From the NCBI GenBank assembly GCA_913776615.1, contig CAJYPK010000034.1:186001-250000 (forward strand): DNA of 64,000 nucleotides, in the 5' to 3' direction. The translations under genes were made by a program, and so were the position numbers. The notes under the pieces are model-generated. The model was not told the DNA's origin. It did not search any database and saw only the letters and a list, made by a program, of their open reading frames with translations. Each line of letters starts with the position of its first letter. The stretch's first letter is position 1. Below are positions 44,101 to 50,953 of this stretch, piece after piece. This stretch comes from an uncultured Hymenobacter sp. GTDB lineage: Bacteria > Bacteroidota > Bacteroidia > Cytophagales > Hymenobacteraceae.

Positions 44101-44302
44101 CCGCAAAACCAAAGTTCGCGTGGTGCGCAACGGTATCGTGCAGCACACGGGCGACATTCAGGATCTCAAGCGCTTCAAAGACGACGTGTCGGAGGTGCGC
44201 CAGGGTTACGAATGCGGTATTTCGGTGAAAAACTTCAACGACCTGCAAGAAGGCGACAACATCGAAGGCTTCGAAGAACAGGAAATCAAACGCAAACTTT
44301 AA
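41105..44302 (+). CDS. infB: Translation initiation factor IF-2
   Basis: A 1065-residue IF-2 that delivers initiator tRNA to the 30S subunit. The order is an N-terminal IF2_N helix bundle (ATPKRLLQAAKDLNIGIDRA), a very long linker (about residues 80-470) first Ala/Pro/Thr-rich and then Gly/Asn/Gln-rich (QGGNNRPGGNNQGNRSGQ), a second IF2_N-like segment near 483-535, then the GTPase domain: GHVDHGKTSL (G1, about 573), DTPGHEAF (G3), NKVDKPHA (G4), SAKSGLG (G5). The C-terminal beta-barrels end EGFEEQEIKRKL. The start MAEATPKRLL is placed by homology; the longer TTG frame covers the promoter. Confidence 0.97.
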   Translation: MAEATPKRLLQAAKDLNIGIDRAVEALSRKGIAVENKPTTKLTGEQVGLLEKEFAASAQDKQEAQRHTQARRQSELNAQAQAALAKPAPAPVAKPAPAPAPTPVAATPAPTPAPVAATPAPTPVAVAATSVPTPATSTPSPAAPAAAVPVQPATTTPPATEAPKAPGLKVLGKIELDSRGRVIPPRPATPAPTTAPAAVNFTPAPAAKPAATPAAKPAPVPTPAATTTTAPAAAPVATAPATPAAPVVPVTAAVTTPAPSAPAAAPAKPAAPVASTPAAPETPATPEAPASEEGTIVAKADQLKGLTVLGKIQLPVDSSRRGPGGRGARPVASSDVRKSGVGNANQKKRQRLPAPGQPGGNAGTSTGTGQQGGGYQGNRPSGPNQGGNNRPGGPSQGGNNRPGGNNQGNRSGQGGNNRQNPQQAPLTPEQNDKQIQEQIKATLAKLSGGKTNAAANRAKYRRDKRGMAAEEREALRAQNELDAKTLKLTEFISANDLASLMDVNVNEVIKVCLSMGMFVSINQRLDAEAITVIADEFGYDVEFLSAEEDEEPIDMTDAPEDLEPRAPIVTIMGHVDHGKTSLLDYIREANVAKGEAGGITQHIGAYEVKTKSGSPITFLDTPGHEAFTAMRARGAKVTDIAIIVIAADDSVMPQTKEAINHAQAAGVPIIIAINKVDKPHANPEKIREELSQINILVEEWGGKYQSQEVSAKSGLGVDDLLEKVLLEAELLDLKANPDRNAVGTVIEAELDKGRGYVTTVLVQTGTLNVGDIVLAGPHYGRVKAMTDYRGKKKKIAGPATPVQVLGLTGAPQAGDRIQVMETEREARELATQRQQLAREQSIRTKKHITLDEIGRRLAIGSFKELNILVKGDVDGSVEALSDSLLKLSTPEVKVNILSKGVGAISESDVLLASASDAIIIGFQVRPSQSARRLAEQEQIDVRLYSIIYNAINEVKDAMEGMLAPTLHEVVVANAEVRQVFNITKVGTIGGCMVTDGTFTRKTKVRVVRNGIVQHTGDIQDLKRFKDDVSEVRQGYECGISVKNFNDLQEGDNIEGFEEQEIKRKL

Positions 44303-44303
44303 T

Positions 44304-44528
44304 CGCAGATTTAACGGATTAAACGGATTTCGGGGATATGCCCGCCAGCCTGCGGCGGCGGGCTGACTACTCGGACGATGGTTTGAAGTTTGTTGCAAAT
44401 AAAAAGGCCCCTCTTGCGAGGGGCCTTTTTTGTGATAATGCCGATAGGGAGCGTCGTCTAGGTAGTCAGCCCGCCGCCGCAGGCTGGCGGGCGTATCTGC
44501 GCAATCCGTTTAATCCGTTAAATCTGCG
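44304..44528. repeat. Nested 225-base palindrome after infB
   Basis: Outer arms CGCAGATTTAACGGATTAAA (44304 on) and its complement ending at 44528; inner arms CCCGCCAGCCTGCGGCGGCG (44341 on) and its complement near 44469-44492. A conventional terminator (44401-44431) sits in the centre. The element fills the whole convergent gap, starting at the infB stop and ending one base before the stop of the next gene. Confidence 0.92.
44401..44431. terminator. Intrinsic terminator inside the palindrome
   Basis: AAAAAGGCCCCT/AGGGGCCTTTTTT with a TTGCG-type loop and T-runs on both strands. It probably terminates infB and, in reverse, the convergent gene. Confidence 0.85.
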
Positions 44529-44529
44529 G

Positions 44530-44949
44530 TTAGAAGAGCAGGAATTTCTTTTTGCGCCCATGCACGAGGGGCTTGCCGGTAGTGTGAGCACCCATCTGCA
44601 CGCGACGCGTTTCGCCGCGCTTCTGCTCTTGGCCGGGTAGGGCCTTGAACTTGCGTACGGTGAAAGAATTACCGGCCTTATCCATTTGACGATAGGGACC
44701 GCCGCGCTCGGCCCCGAGGCTGGTATTACCGGTGCGGGCCTCCAGGAGTTGCATTTGCTGGTCGCGGGCGGCGTCTTCGGGGCTCATTTGCTGCTGGCGG
44801 CGGGCGCGGGCATCGTCCTTGAAAATGGGGGCGGCGGGACGGGCGGGGCTACCCGGGGTCGGAAAGTTGGGTGCCGTGGATTGGGCCTGGGCCTCAGCAG
44901 CCACTAATAGTAGACCAACGAAAATTGCAGCAGCAGGAAAGCTTTTCAC
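44530..44949 (-). CDS. Small secreted hypothetical protein
   Basis: A 139-residue protein with a clear signal peptide (FPAAAIFVGLLLVAAEAQA, cut near AQAQS). The mature part is polar, rich in Arg, Gln and Lys (KDDARARRQQQMSPEDAARD), and ends basic (GRKKKFLLF). No recognised domain. The start codon is GTG at 44949; no in-frame ATG keeps the signal peptide. Its stop abuts the large palindrome. A periplasmic or surface location is inferred. Confidence 0.7.
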   Translation of the reverse strand: MKSFPAAAIFVGLLLVAAEAQAQSTAPNFPTPGSPARPAAPIFKDDARARRQQQMSPEDAARDQQMQLLEARTGNTSLGAERGGPYRQMDKAGNSFTVRKFKALPGQEQKRGETRRVQMGAHTTGKPLVHGRKKKFLLF

Positions 44950-45032
44950 GAAGAATTAGTCGGGTTAATGAATGGCGGTCAATAGCAGCCAAATGTCGGG
45001 TATGGGGCAGAAGTTCCGACCCGGCGGGCGAC

Positions 45033-45458
45033 TCAGGGGCGCGAACGCAGGGCGACCAGGATTTCTTGCAGCAGCTCCTGATCGCGAGTGACGACTGGGG
45101 CGGCGGGGGCCGCTACGGGGGCTGGCTTCTTGAAGCGGTTGGCTATTTTCACCACCCAGAAAATGACGAAGGCGATGATGAGGAAATAAATTACGGCGTT
45201 CAGAAAGTTGCCGTAACTCACCACGGCGGCCTTGGCATCCTGAGCGGCCTTCAGCGTTTCGTAATGCTGGCCATTGAGGGCGAAGAACTTCTCTTTAAAG
45301 TCGATACCGCTTGTAAATACGCTGAGTATCGGCATGATAATGTCGTCGGTGAGCGAGGTCACAATCTTGCTGAATGCCGCCCCGATAACGACGCCCACGG
45401 CCAAATCAAGCACATTGCCTTTGGAGATGAACTCCTTGAATTCGGAAACAAAGCCCAT
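45033..45458 (-). CDS. mscL: Large-conductance mechanosensitive channel
   Basis: A 141-residue MscL, an emergency valve opening under hypo-osmotic stress. TM1 (NVLDLAVGVVIGAAFSKIVT) contains the pore constriction, TM2 is VIYFLIIAFVIFWVVKIANR, and the periplasmic loop holds DDIIMPILSVFTSGIDFKEK. The C-terminal helix is preceded by a Pro/Ala linker (KKPAPVAAPAAP). The start MGFVSEFKEF at 45458 gives the usual N-terminal helix; a longer frame to 45500 is not needed. Monocistronic. Confidence 0.96.
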   Translation of the reverse strand: MGFVSEFKEFISKGNVLDLAVGVVIGAAFSKIVTSLTDDIIMPILSVFTSGIDFKEKFFALNGQHYETLKAAQDAKAAVVSYGNFLNAVIYFLIIAFVIFWVVKIANRFKKPAPVAAPAAPVVTRDQELLQEILVALRSRP

Positions 45459-45633
45459 GTGAAAAAGAAGGAGAAGGTGAAGAATGAGAGACCTGACCAC
45501 TATCAGCCGGAGCTGAGTGGCCCAAAGTTTTGTGCAATATGCTAGCGATTAGGCAGTATTTCGCCCAATGCCCGGGATTACGCGCCAAATGGCTCGCCCG
45601 TCGGGGCTAATCAGCGGGGCTGGCCCCCGGCCG

Positions 45634-45641
45634 TACCTTTG
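45634..45641 (+). promoter_or_regulatory. -7 element before the enoyl-CoA hydratase gene (TACCTTTG)
   Basis: An exact match 39 bases before the ATG at 45681. Confidence 0.5.
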
Positions 45642-45680
45642 CCCGCCAGCATTAGCCCACCCTACTCTATTTCTCCCCTC

Positions 45681-46475
45681 ATGGCTACCTCATTCGAAAA
45701 CCTGCTGTACGACCTGGACGCTGCTACCGGCATCGTCACCATCACCGTCAACCGGCCCACCAAACTCAACGCCCTCAACGCCGCGACCATTGAGGAATTG
45801 GGCCAGGCTATTGACCAGGCGCGGGCCGACGCGGCGGTGCGCGGTATCCTACTCACGGGCAGTGGCGAAAAGGCGTTCGTAGCTGGGGCTGACATCGCCG
45901 AGTTGGCGGGCCTCACCGGACCGGGCGCGCGAGACGCCTCGGCCAAGGGCCAGGCCGTATTCCGGCGCTTCGAAACCAGCCCCAAGCCCGTAGTGGCAGC
46001 TGTGAACGGCTTCGCGCTGGGCGGCGGCTGCGAGCTGGCGATGGCCTGCCACCTGCGGGTGGCCGCCGACAACGCCCGCTTCGGCCAGCCGGAAGTAAAC
46101 CTGGGCCTGCTGCCCGGCTACGGTGGTACCCAGCGCCTCGTGCAGCTCATCGGCAAGGGCAAAGCACTGGAACTGCTACTCACCGCCGACCAGGTAAAGG
46201 CCGAGGAAGCCCAGCGCTTGGGCCTCGTCAACCACGTAGTGCCCCAGGCTGAGCTGCTGAGTTTTTGCAAAAATTTACTACTCAAAATACTTGGTAAAGC
46301 CCCCGTCGCCGTGGGGCTCACCATTGACTGCGTCAATACCTTCTTCGACGAGGGCGGCGAGGCGGGTTACGCGGCCGAGGCAGCGGCCTTCGGCCGGGCT
46401 TTCGGCACGGCTGACTTCAAGGAAGGCACGGCGGCTTTCCTCGAAAAGCGGCCGGCGACATTCAACGGAAATTAA
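45681..46475 (+). CDS. Enoyl-CoA hydratase/isomerase family protein
   Basis: A 264-residue crotonase-fold enzyme, most like short-chain enoyl-CoA hydratases of beta-oxidation. The CoA/oxyanion motif KAFVAGADIAELAGL, the second oxyanion region NGFALGGGCELAMACHLRVA with the first catalytic Glu, and EVNLGLLPGYGGTQRL with the second catalytic Glu are present. The final GTAAFLEKRPATFNG is typical of the family. The ATG at 45681 (MATSFENLLY) is preferred to a TTG frame starting 42 bases earlier. It is followed by a GC-rich palindrome and a flippase gene, without clear functional linkage. Confidence 0.92.
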   Translation: MATSFENLLYDLDAATGIVTITVNRPTKLNALNAATIEELGQAIDQARADAAVRGILLTGSGEKAFVAGADIAELAGLTGPGARDASAKGQAVFRRFETSPKPVVAAVNGFALGGGCELAMACHLRVAADNARFGQPEVNLGLLPGYGGTQRLVQLIGKGKALELLLTADQVKAEEAQRLGLVNHVVPQAELLSFCKNLLLKILGKAPVAVGLTIDCVNTFFDEGGEAGYAAEAAAFGRAFGTADFKEGTAAFLEKRPATFNGN

Positions 46476-46482
46476 TTTTTTA

Positions 46483-46546
46483 CGGCAGCCGGCCCGAACG
46501 GGCACCCTTACCCAGGAGTAACGGTGCCTGTCCGGGCCGGCTGTCG
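46483..46546. repeat. GC-rich inverted repeat between hydratase and flippase genes
   Basis: CGGCAGCCGGCCCGAACGGG and its near complement (46523-46546) make a 24-bp stem with a 16-base loop, ending 13 bases before the flippase ATG. It has no T-run and may be a terminator for the first gene or a leader structure for the second. Confidence 0.7.
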
Positions 46547-46559
46547 CGTGTTTTTCAGC

Positions 46560-48074
46560 ATGAGCATTGCGAAAAAACTGGCCTCCCAGACGGCCATTTA
46601 CGGGGTGAGCAGCATCGTGGGCCGGGTACTAAATACCCTGCTGACGCCCATTTACACCACGTATTTCACGACGGCCGATTTTGGTATTGTAACGGGACTG
46701 TACGCGTACGTCTCCTTTCTGAACGTCGTGTTTACCTACGGGTTGGAAACTACCTTCTTCCGGTTTGCCAACCGGGCGGGGGCCGACCGGCGGCAGGTGT
46801 ACAACCGCATTCTAAGCTTGCTTTTACTGAGTAGCGCGGGGCTGGGTACGTTGCTGTTCTGGCTGGCCGGCCCACTGCTGGCCTCGCTGGGCGTACCGCC
46901 GGGCCACGAGCAATTTGCCCAGTGGATGGTGCTCACGCTGGCCCTCGATGCGGTGGCGGCCCTGCCCTTTGCCCGGCTTCGGCTCGAAAACAAAGCCCGC
47001 CACTTTGCCTTCGTCCGGCTGGCCAACATCGGGCTCACAATGGCGCTCAATTTGTTTTTCATCGTGCTGTGCCCGGCGGTGCTACGTAGTGCCTCCGGCT
47101 CGTGGTTGGCCGGGCTGCGGCCGCTGGTAGAAGCGTTTTATAACCCCGAGATAGGCGTCGGCTACGTGTTTATTTCTAACCTGCTGGCATCGGCCGGTAC
47201 GCTTTTACTGCTCTTGCCGCAGCTGCGGGGCTTTCAGTTTCAGTGGCCCAAGCTCGATTTTCTGCGGCCCACCCTGGCCTACGCCCTGCCACTGGCGTTG
47301 ATGGGCCTGGCGGGCATGGTCAACGAAACGCTCGACCGCATTATGCTGCCCATTTGGCTGCCGGCCAACTTTTATCAGGGCCTGAGCCCGCTGGATGCGG
47401 CGGGCGTGTACGGGGCCTGCTACAAGCTCAGCATCTTTATGTCGCTGGTTATTCAGGCCTTTCGCTACGCGGCCGAGCCGTTTTTTTTCAGCCAGAGCAC
47501 GGAGAAGAACTCGCCCGCCACGTTTGCGCTGGTGCTGAAGTGGTTTACGCTGTGCTGCGCCCTGATTTTCGTCGGCATCAGCTTAAATCTGAGTTGGGTA
47601 GCGCCATTGTTGCTGCGCCAGGCTACGTTTCGCTCGGGCTTGGTAGTGGTGCCTATTCTACTGCTGGCCAATTTATTTCTCGGCGTTTACTACAACCTCT
47701 CGGTCTGGTTCAAGCTCACTGACAAGACGTACTACGGCACATACATCGGGGCGGCGGGCGCAGTGCTCACCATCGCGCTCAATTTTCTGCTGATTCCGAT
47801 AATGGGCTACCTGGGCTGCGCCTGGGCCACGCTGGCCTGCTATTTTATGATGGCCGCGCTGTGCTGGTGGCTGGGTGAGCGCCACTTCCCGGTGCCCTAC
47901 CCCGTCACGCGCCTGCTGCTGTGGCTTGGCTTGGCCGTGTTGCTGGTGATAGGCGGCCAGGCCGCCATGCGGGTGCTACCGACGGTGGCGGGCTACGCGC
48001 TGGGCCTGGGGCTGCCGCTGCTGTATATGACCCTGGTGTACCTGGTAGAAGCCCGACGGGGGTTAATCGCGTAA
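46560..48074 (+). CDS. Wzx-like oligosaccharide flippase
   Basis: A 504-residue MOP-superfamily membrane protein with about 12-14 helices and no signal peptide. It starts MSIAKKLASQTAIYGVSSIV, typical of Bacteroidota polysaccharide exporters, and includes PLALMGLAGMVNETLDRIML and AGAVLTIALNFLLIPIMGYL. It would flip lipid-linked O-antigen or exopolysaccharide units across the inner membrane. In many Bacteroidota such a gene sits beside dut and the nucleotidyltransferase; here it is about 40 kb away. The ATG at 46560 is chosen over a GTG frame that runs into the palindrome. Confidence 0.9.
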   Translation: MSIAKKLASQTAIYGVSSIVGRVLNTLLTPIYTTYFTTADFGIVTGLYAYVSFLNVVFTYGLETTFFRFANRAGADRRQVYNRILSLLLLSSAGLGTLLFWLAGPLLASLGVPPGHEQFAQWMVLTLALDAVAALPFARLRLENKARHFAFVRLANIGLTMALNLFFIVLCPAVLRSASGSWLAGLRPLVEAFYNPEIGVGYVFISNLLASAGTLLLLLPQLRGFQFQWPKLDFLRPTLAYALPLALMGLAGMVNETLDRIMLPIWLPANFYQGLSPLDAAGVYGACYKLSIFMSLVIQAFRYAAEPFFFSQSTEKNSPATFALVLKWFTLCCALIFVGISLNLSWVAPLLLRQATFRSGLVVVPILLLANLFLGVYYNLSVWFKLTDKTYYGTYIGAAGAVLTIALNFLLIPIMGYLGCAWATLACYFMMAALCWWLGERHFPVPYPVTRLLLWLGLAVLLVIGGQAAMRVLPTVAGYALGLGLPLLYMTLVYLVEARRGLIA

Positions 48075-48083
48075 GAATGAGAC

Positions 48084-48116
48084 AAAAAAAAGCATCGAAC
48101 ATAATTCGATGCCTTT
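48084..48116 (+). terminator. Terminator after the flippase gene
   Basis: An A-run, stem AGCATCGAA/TTCGATGCCT around CATAA, then TTTCT, ten bases after the stop. Confidence 0.7.
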
Positions 48117-48400
48117 CTGAGCTATGAAAACAAACTTAGCCAACTTCCTCTCCCTCGGCGGCTGACTGAACAGCGCGGCGTCGGTTAAGGCTGCTAACCG
48201 ATGCAAAGGTGCATCAACTTCGGGATAACTACCAGCGGTTTTCGCCGAATTACCTTCTTATCCGGCTTAACGTACTCATAATCTCGCTGATTTGTACTTC
48301 GCGGGGAAATTGGGGCGTCGGGTAAATGGTGGTTAACCACGCTCTAGTCCCGATTAAGCCGCAGCTGGCGGGCCTGCTTGGCCAACGGCGCGTTCGGCAG
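48117..48400. other. Gene-free spacer
   Basis: About 280 bases with moderate GC and no supported reading frame, repeat or RNA gene. The promoter of tatA follows it. Confidence 0.5.
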
Positions 48401-48408
48401 GCAGCCGG

Positions 48409-48416
48409 TACCTTTG
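48409..48416 (+). promoter_or_regulatory. -7 element before the tatA pair (TACCTTTG)
   Basis: An exact match 72 bases before the first tatA ATG. The longer upstream-start frame of this gene overlaps the element, supporting the later start. Confidence 0.5.
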
Positions 48417-48488
48417 CGCCGACCAAAGGCTCGCTTTTTTCGTATCTTCGTTTTCATCACCTCTCGCGGCCAGTCAGCCGTTTTTCCT

Positions 48489-48839
48489 ATGCTCCTTTCT
48501 GCGTCGCTTCTGTTTCTGAGCAATCCCAGAACCATCATTTTCATCATCTTTATTCTGGTGCTGTTCTTCGGAGCCAAGCGCATTCCCGAGCTGTTTCGGG
48601 GCGTGGGCCAGGGGGTGCGCGAGTTTAAGGACGCCAGCAACCCCGAGCCGCAACGGCCGATAAACCCTAATGGCTACCCCCAGCAGCCAGGTTACAACCC
48701 CAATCAGCCCCAGGGCGGCTACCCGCAGCCGGGCCACTACCCCCAACAGCCCACGGCTTACAATCCTAACGGCAACCCGCAGCAGTACGGTCAGGTGCCG
48801 CCCGCCCCGCACAACCCCAACAACGCGCCGGCTAGCTAA
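48489..48839 (+). CDS. tatA: Twin-arginine translocase subunit TatA/E, copy 1
   Basis: A 116-residue Tat subunit. The hydrophobic helix (RTIIFIIFILVLFFGAKRIP) with the conserved FG hinge leads to the amphipathic helix ELFRGVGQGVREFKDAS. From about residue 60 the tail is low complexity in Asn, Pro, Gln, Tyr and Gly (YPQQPGYNPNQPQGGYPQPG). Copy 2 follows after 39 bases. TatA oligomers form the pore for folded proteins with twin-Arg signals; no tatC is in the window. The ATG at 48489 is chosen because MLLSASLLFLSN places the helix at the N-terminus. Confidence 0.92.
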   Translation: MLLSASLLFLSNPRTIIFIIFILVLFFGAKRIPELFRGVGQGVREFKDASNPEPQRPINPNGYPQQPGYNPNQPQGGYPQPGHYPQQPTAYNPNGNPQQYGQVPPAPHNPNNAPAS

Positions 48840-48878
48840 GCTGCCCATTTTATTTTCCGCTTTTATTCCGTGTACGTT

Positions 48879-49397
48879 ATGACTTCTCCCCTGCTTTTCC
48901 TAGGCGACATCGGCGGCTCCGAGCTGATTCTGATCATGGTCGTCATCCTGATTTTCTTCGGCGCCAATAAAATCCCCGAGCTGGCCCGCGGCCTGGGCAA
49001 GGGCATCCGGGAGTTTAAGGATGCCAGCAGCGAAATCCGCAACGAGTTTGAGCGCGCCGGCCAAACGCCCCCCAACCAGCAGTACAACCAGTATAATCAG
49101 AACCAGGGGTACAACCAGCCTTATGGCCAGCAGCCGAGCTACAACCCTAACCAGCCGCAGGACGGCTACGCTCCCCAGCATCCCAATACGGGTTATCCCC
49201 AGCAGCCCAATCACTACCAGCCCGCCCCTACTTCGGGCGACTACGTAGCCCCGGTAGCTGATTATAGTGCGCCCGGTGCCGTAGATTTGCCGACGGCGGA
49301 CCAGCCGACGCACCACCACAGCACGCCCATCCCGCCCACGACGGGCGGCGTGCCCGGTACGCGGCCCCGCCTCGACCAGTCATCAACCGGAGCATAA
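48879..49397 (+). CDS. tatA: Twin-arginine translocase subunit TatA/E, copy 2
   Basis: A 172-residue Tat subunit. Helix GSELILIMVVILIFFGANKI and amphipathic ELARGLGKGIREFKDASSEI are canonical. The tail of about 110 residues is unusually long, rich in Gln, Asn, Tyr and Pro (QQYNQYNQNQGYNQPYGQQP), then Thr/Pro/His-rich. It differs from copy 1 in the helix but shares tail style, so the pair probably arose by duplication. The ATG at 48879 is preferred to the GTG at 48870. gatA starts three bases after its stop. Confidence 0.92.
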   Translation: MTSPLLFLGDIGGSELILIMVVILIFFGANKIPELARGLGKGIREFKDASSEIRNEFERAGQTPPNQQYNQYNQNQGYNQPYGQQPSYNPNQPQDGYAPQHPNTGYPQQPNHYQPAPTSGDYVAPVADYSAPGAVDLPTADQPTHHHSTPIPPTTGGVPGTRPRLDQSSTGA

Positions 49398-49400
49398 GAT

Positions 49401-50837
49401 TTGAAACCTCTGTTTTCTTCCCTTTCGGAAATTCAGCGCGAGCTGGCGGCGGGCACTACGTCCTGCCGCCAGCTCGTTGAGTATTACCTGGATAATATCG
49501 CACAGCGCAACGACGAGCTGAACGTTTTCCTGGAAGTATGGGCCGAGGAGGCCCGTCAGCAAGCCATCGCCGTGGATGAGAAGCTAGCCCAGGGTACGGC
49601 GGGCAAGCTCGCCGGTATGGTCATCGGCCTCAAGGACGTGCTGGCCTATCAGGGGCACTCGCTGCAAAGCAGCAGCCGCATCCTCGACGGGTTTAAGTCG
49701 CTCTTTACCGGCACGGCCGTGGCGCGGCTGCTGGCCGAGGACGCCATTTTCATTGGCCGGCAGAACTGCGACGAGTTTGCTATGGGCGGCTCGAATGAGA
49801 ACTCGGCCTTCGGCGTAGTACGCAACGCGCAGGACCCCAGCCGGGTGCCGGGCGGGTCGTCGGGTGGCTCGGCGGTGGCCGTGCAGGCCGATATGTGCCT
49901 GGCTTCCATCGGCTCCGACACGGGCGGCTCGGTGCGCCAGCCGGCGGCGTTTTGCGGAGTAATCGGCCTGAAGCCGACGTACTCGCGCATCTCGCGCTAC
50001 GGCCTGGTGGCCTTCGCCTCGTCGTTTGACCAGATTGGGCCGATCACCCACTCGGTAGAGGACGCCGCCCGCCTGCTCGAAGTGATGGCCGGGGCCGACT
50101 CCTACGACAGCACCGTGAGCCAGGAGCCCGTACCCGCCTACAGCGAGCTGCTGACGCCCGCGCCACAGTACCGCATCGGCTACGTGGCCAACGCCATCAA
50201 CCGACCCGGCTTGCAGCCCGAGGTGCACGCAGCGCTGGAAACCACCCTCGATACGCTGCGCGGCCAGGGCCACGTAGTAGAAGCGGTAGATTTTCCGATG
50301 CTGGAGGAAATGATTCCGACTTACTACATCCTCACTACGGCCGAGGCCAGCTCCAACCTCTCCCGCTTCGACGGCGTGAAGTACGGCTTCCGCTCGCCCG
50401 AGGCCAAGGACCTGGAATCGCTGTATAAGAAAACCCGCGCCCAGGGCTTCGGCCCCGAGGTGCAGCGGCGCATCATGCTGGGTACGTTCGTGCTGAGCGC
50501 CAGCTACTACGACGCCTACTACACCAAGGCCCAGCGCGTGCGGCGGCTCATCAAGGAGAAGACCGACGAGCTGCTGCGGCAATACGACTTCCTAGTGCTG
50601 CCTACCACGCCCACCACGGCGTTCAAGATTGGCGAGAAGCAAGACCCCGTGTCGATGTACCTGGCCGACATTTTTACGGTGCAGGCTTCGCTGGCTGGGG
50701 TACCCGCCATCTCGGTGCCGGCCGGGGTTGACGACGCGGGGATGCCCATTGGCCTGCAAATCATGAGCGGCGCTTTCCGGGAGGCTGATTTACTGGCTTT
50801 TGCCGGTTCGCTGACGGCCGTTGAGGCGGCCAACTAG
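49401..50837 (+). CDS. gatA: Asp/Glu-tRNA amidotransferase subunit A
   Basis: A 478-residue amidase-signature enzyme that releases ammonia from glutamine to amidate mischarged Glu-tRNAGln or Asp-tRNAAsn. The Ser-cisSer-Lys triad is visible: Lys in MVIGLKDVLAYQG, the serine-rich loop GGSSGGSAVAVQ, and the nucleophile region GSDTGGSVRQPAAF. The start appears to be TTG (49401), three bases after the tatA stop, since homologues begin MKPLFSSLSEIQ-like and no ATG is near. The gatB and gatC partners are not in this window. Confidence 0.93.
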   Translation: MKPLFSSLSEIQRELAAGTTSCRQLVEYYLDNIAQRNDELNVFLEVWAEEARQQAIAVDEKLAQGTAGKLAGMVIGLKDVLAYQGHSLQSSSRILDGFKSLFTGTAVARLLAEDAIFIGRQNCDEFAMGGSNENSAFGVVRNAQDPSRVPGGSSGGSAVAVQADMCLASIGSDTGGSVRQPAAFCGVIGLKPTYSRISRYGLVAFASSFDQIGPITHSVEDAARLLEVMAGADSYDSTVSQEPVPAYSELLTPAPQYRIGYVANAINRPGLQPEVHAALETTLDTLRGQGHVVEAVDFPMLEEMIPTYYILTTAEASSNLSRFDGVKYGFRSPEAKDLESLYKKTRAQGFGPEVQRRIMLGTFVLSASYYDAYYTKAQRVRRLIKEKTDELLRQYDFLVLPTTPTTAFKIGEKQDPVSMYLADIFTVQASLAGVPAISVPAGVDDAGMPIGLQIMSGAFREADLLAFAGSLTAVEAAN

Positions 50838-50941
50838 GTTAGCCAGAGGCTTTAGCAATGTTTGGAGCGCGCAACAGCGGCGGCTAGTCGGCCGTACTGT
50901 TGCGCGCTTCCTGCGTGTTAGATTGTTCAGTGATTGTCGTT

Positions 50942-50949
50942 TACCTTAG
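50942..50949 (+). promoter_or_regulatory. -7-like element (TACCTTAG) of the transglycosylase gene
   Basis: The same sequence and the same four-base gap to ATG as before the hydrolase at 11358. Confidence 0.45.
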
Positions 50950-50953
50950 CCCT

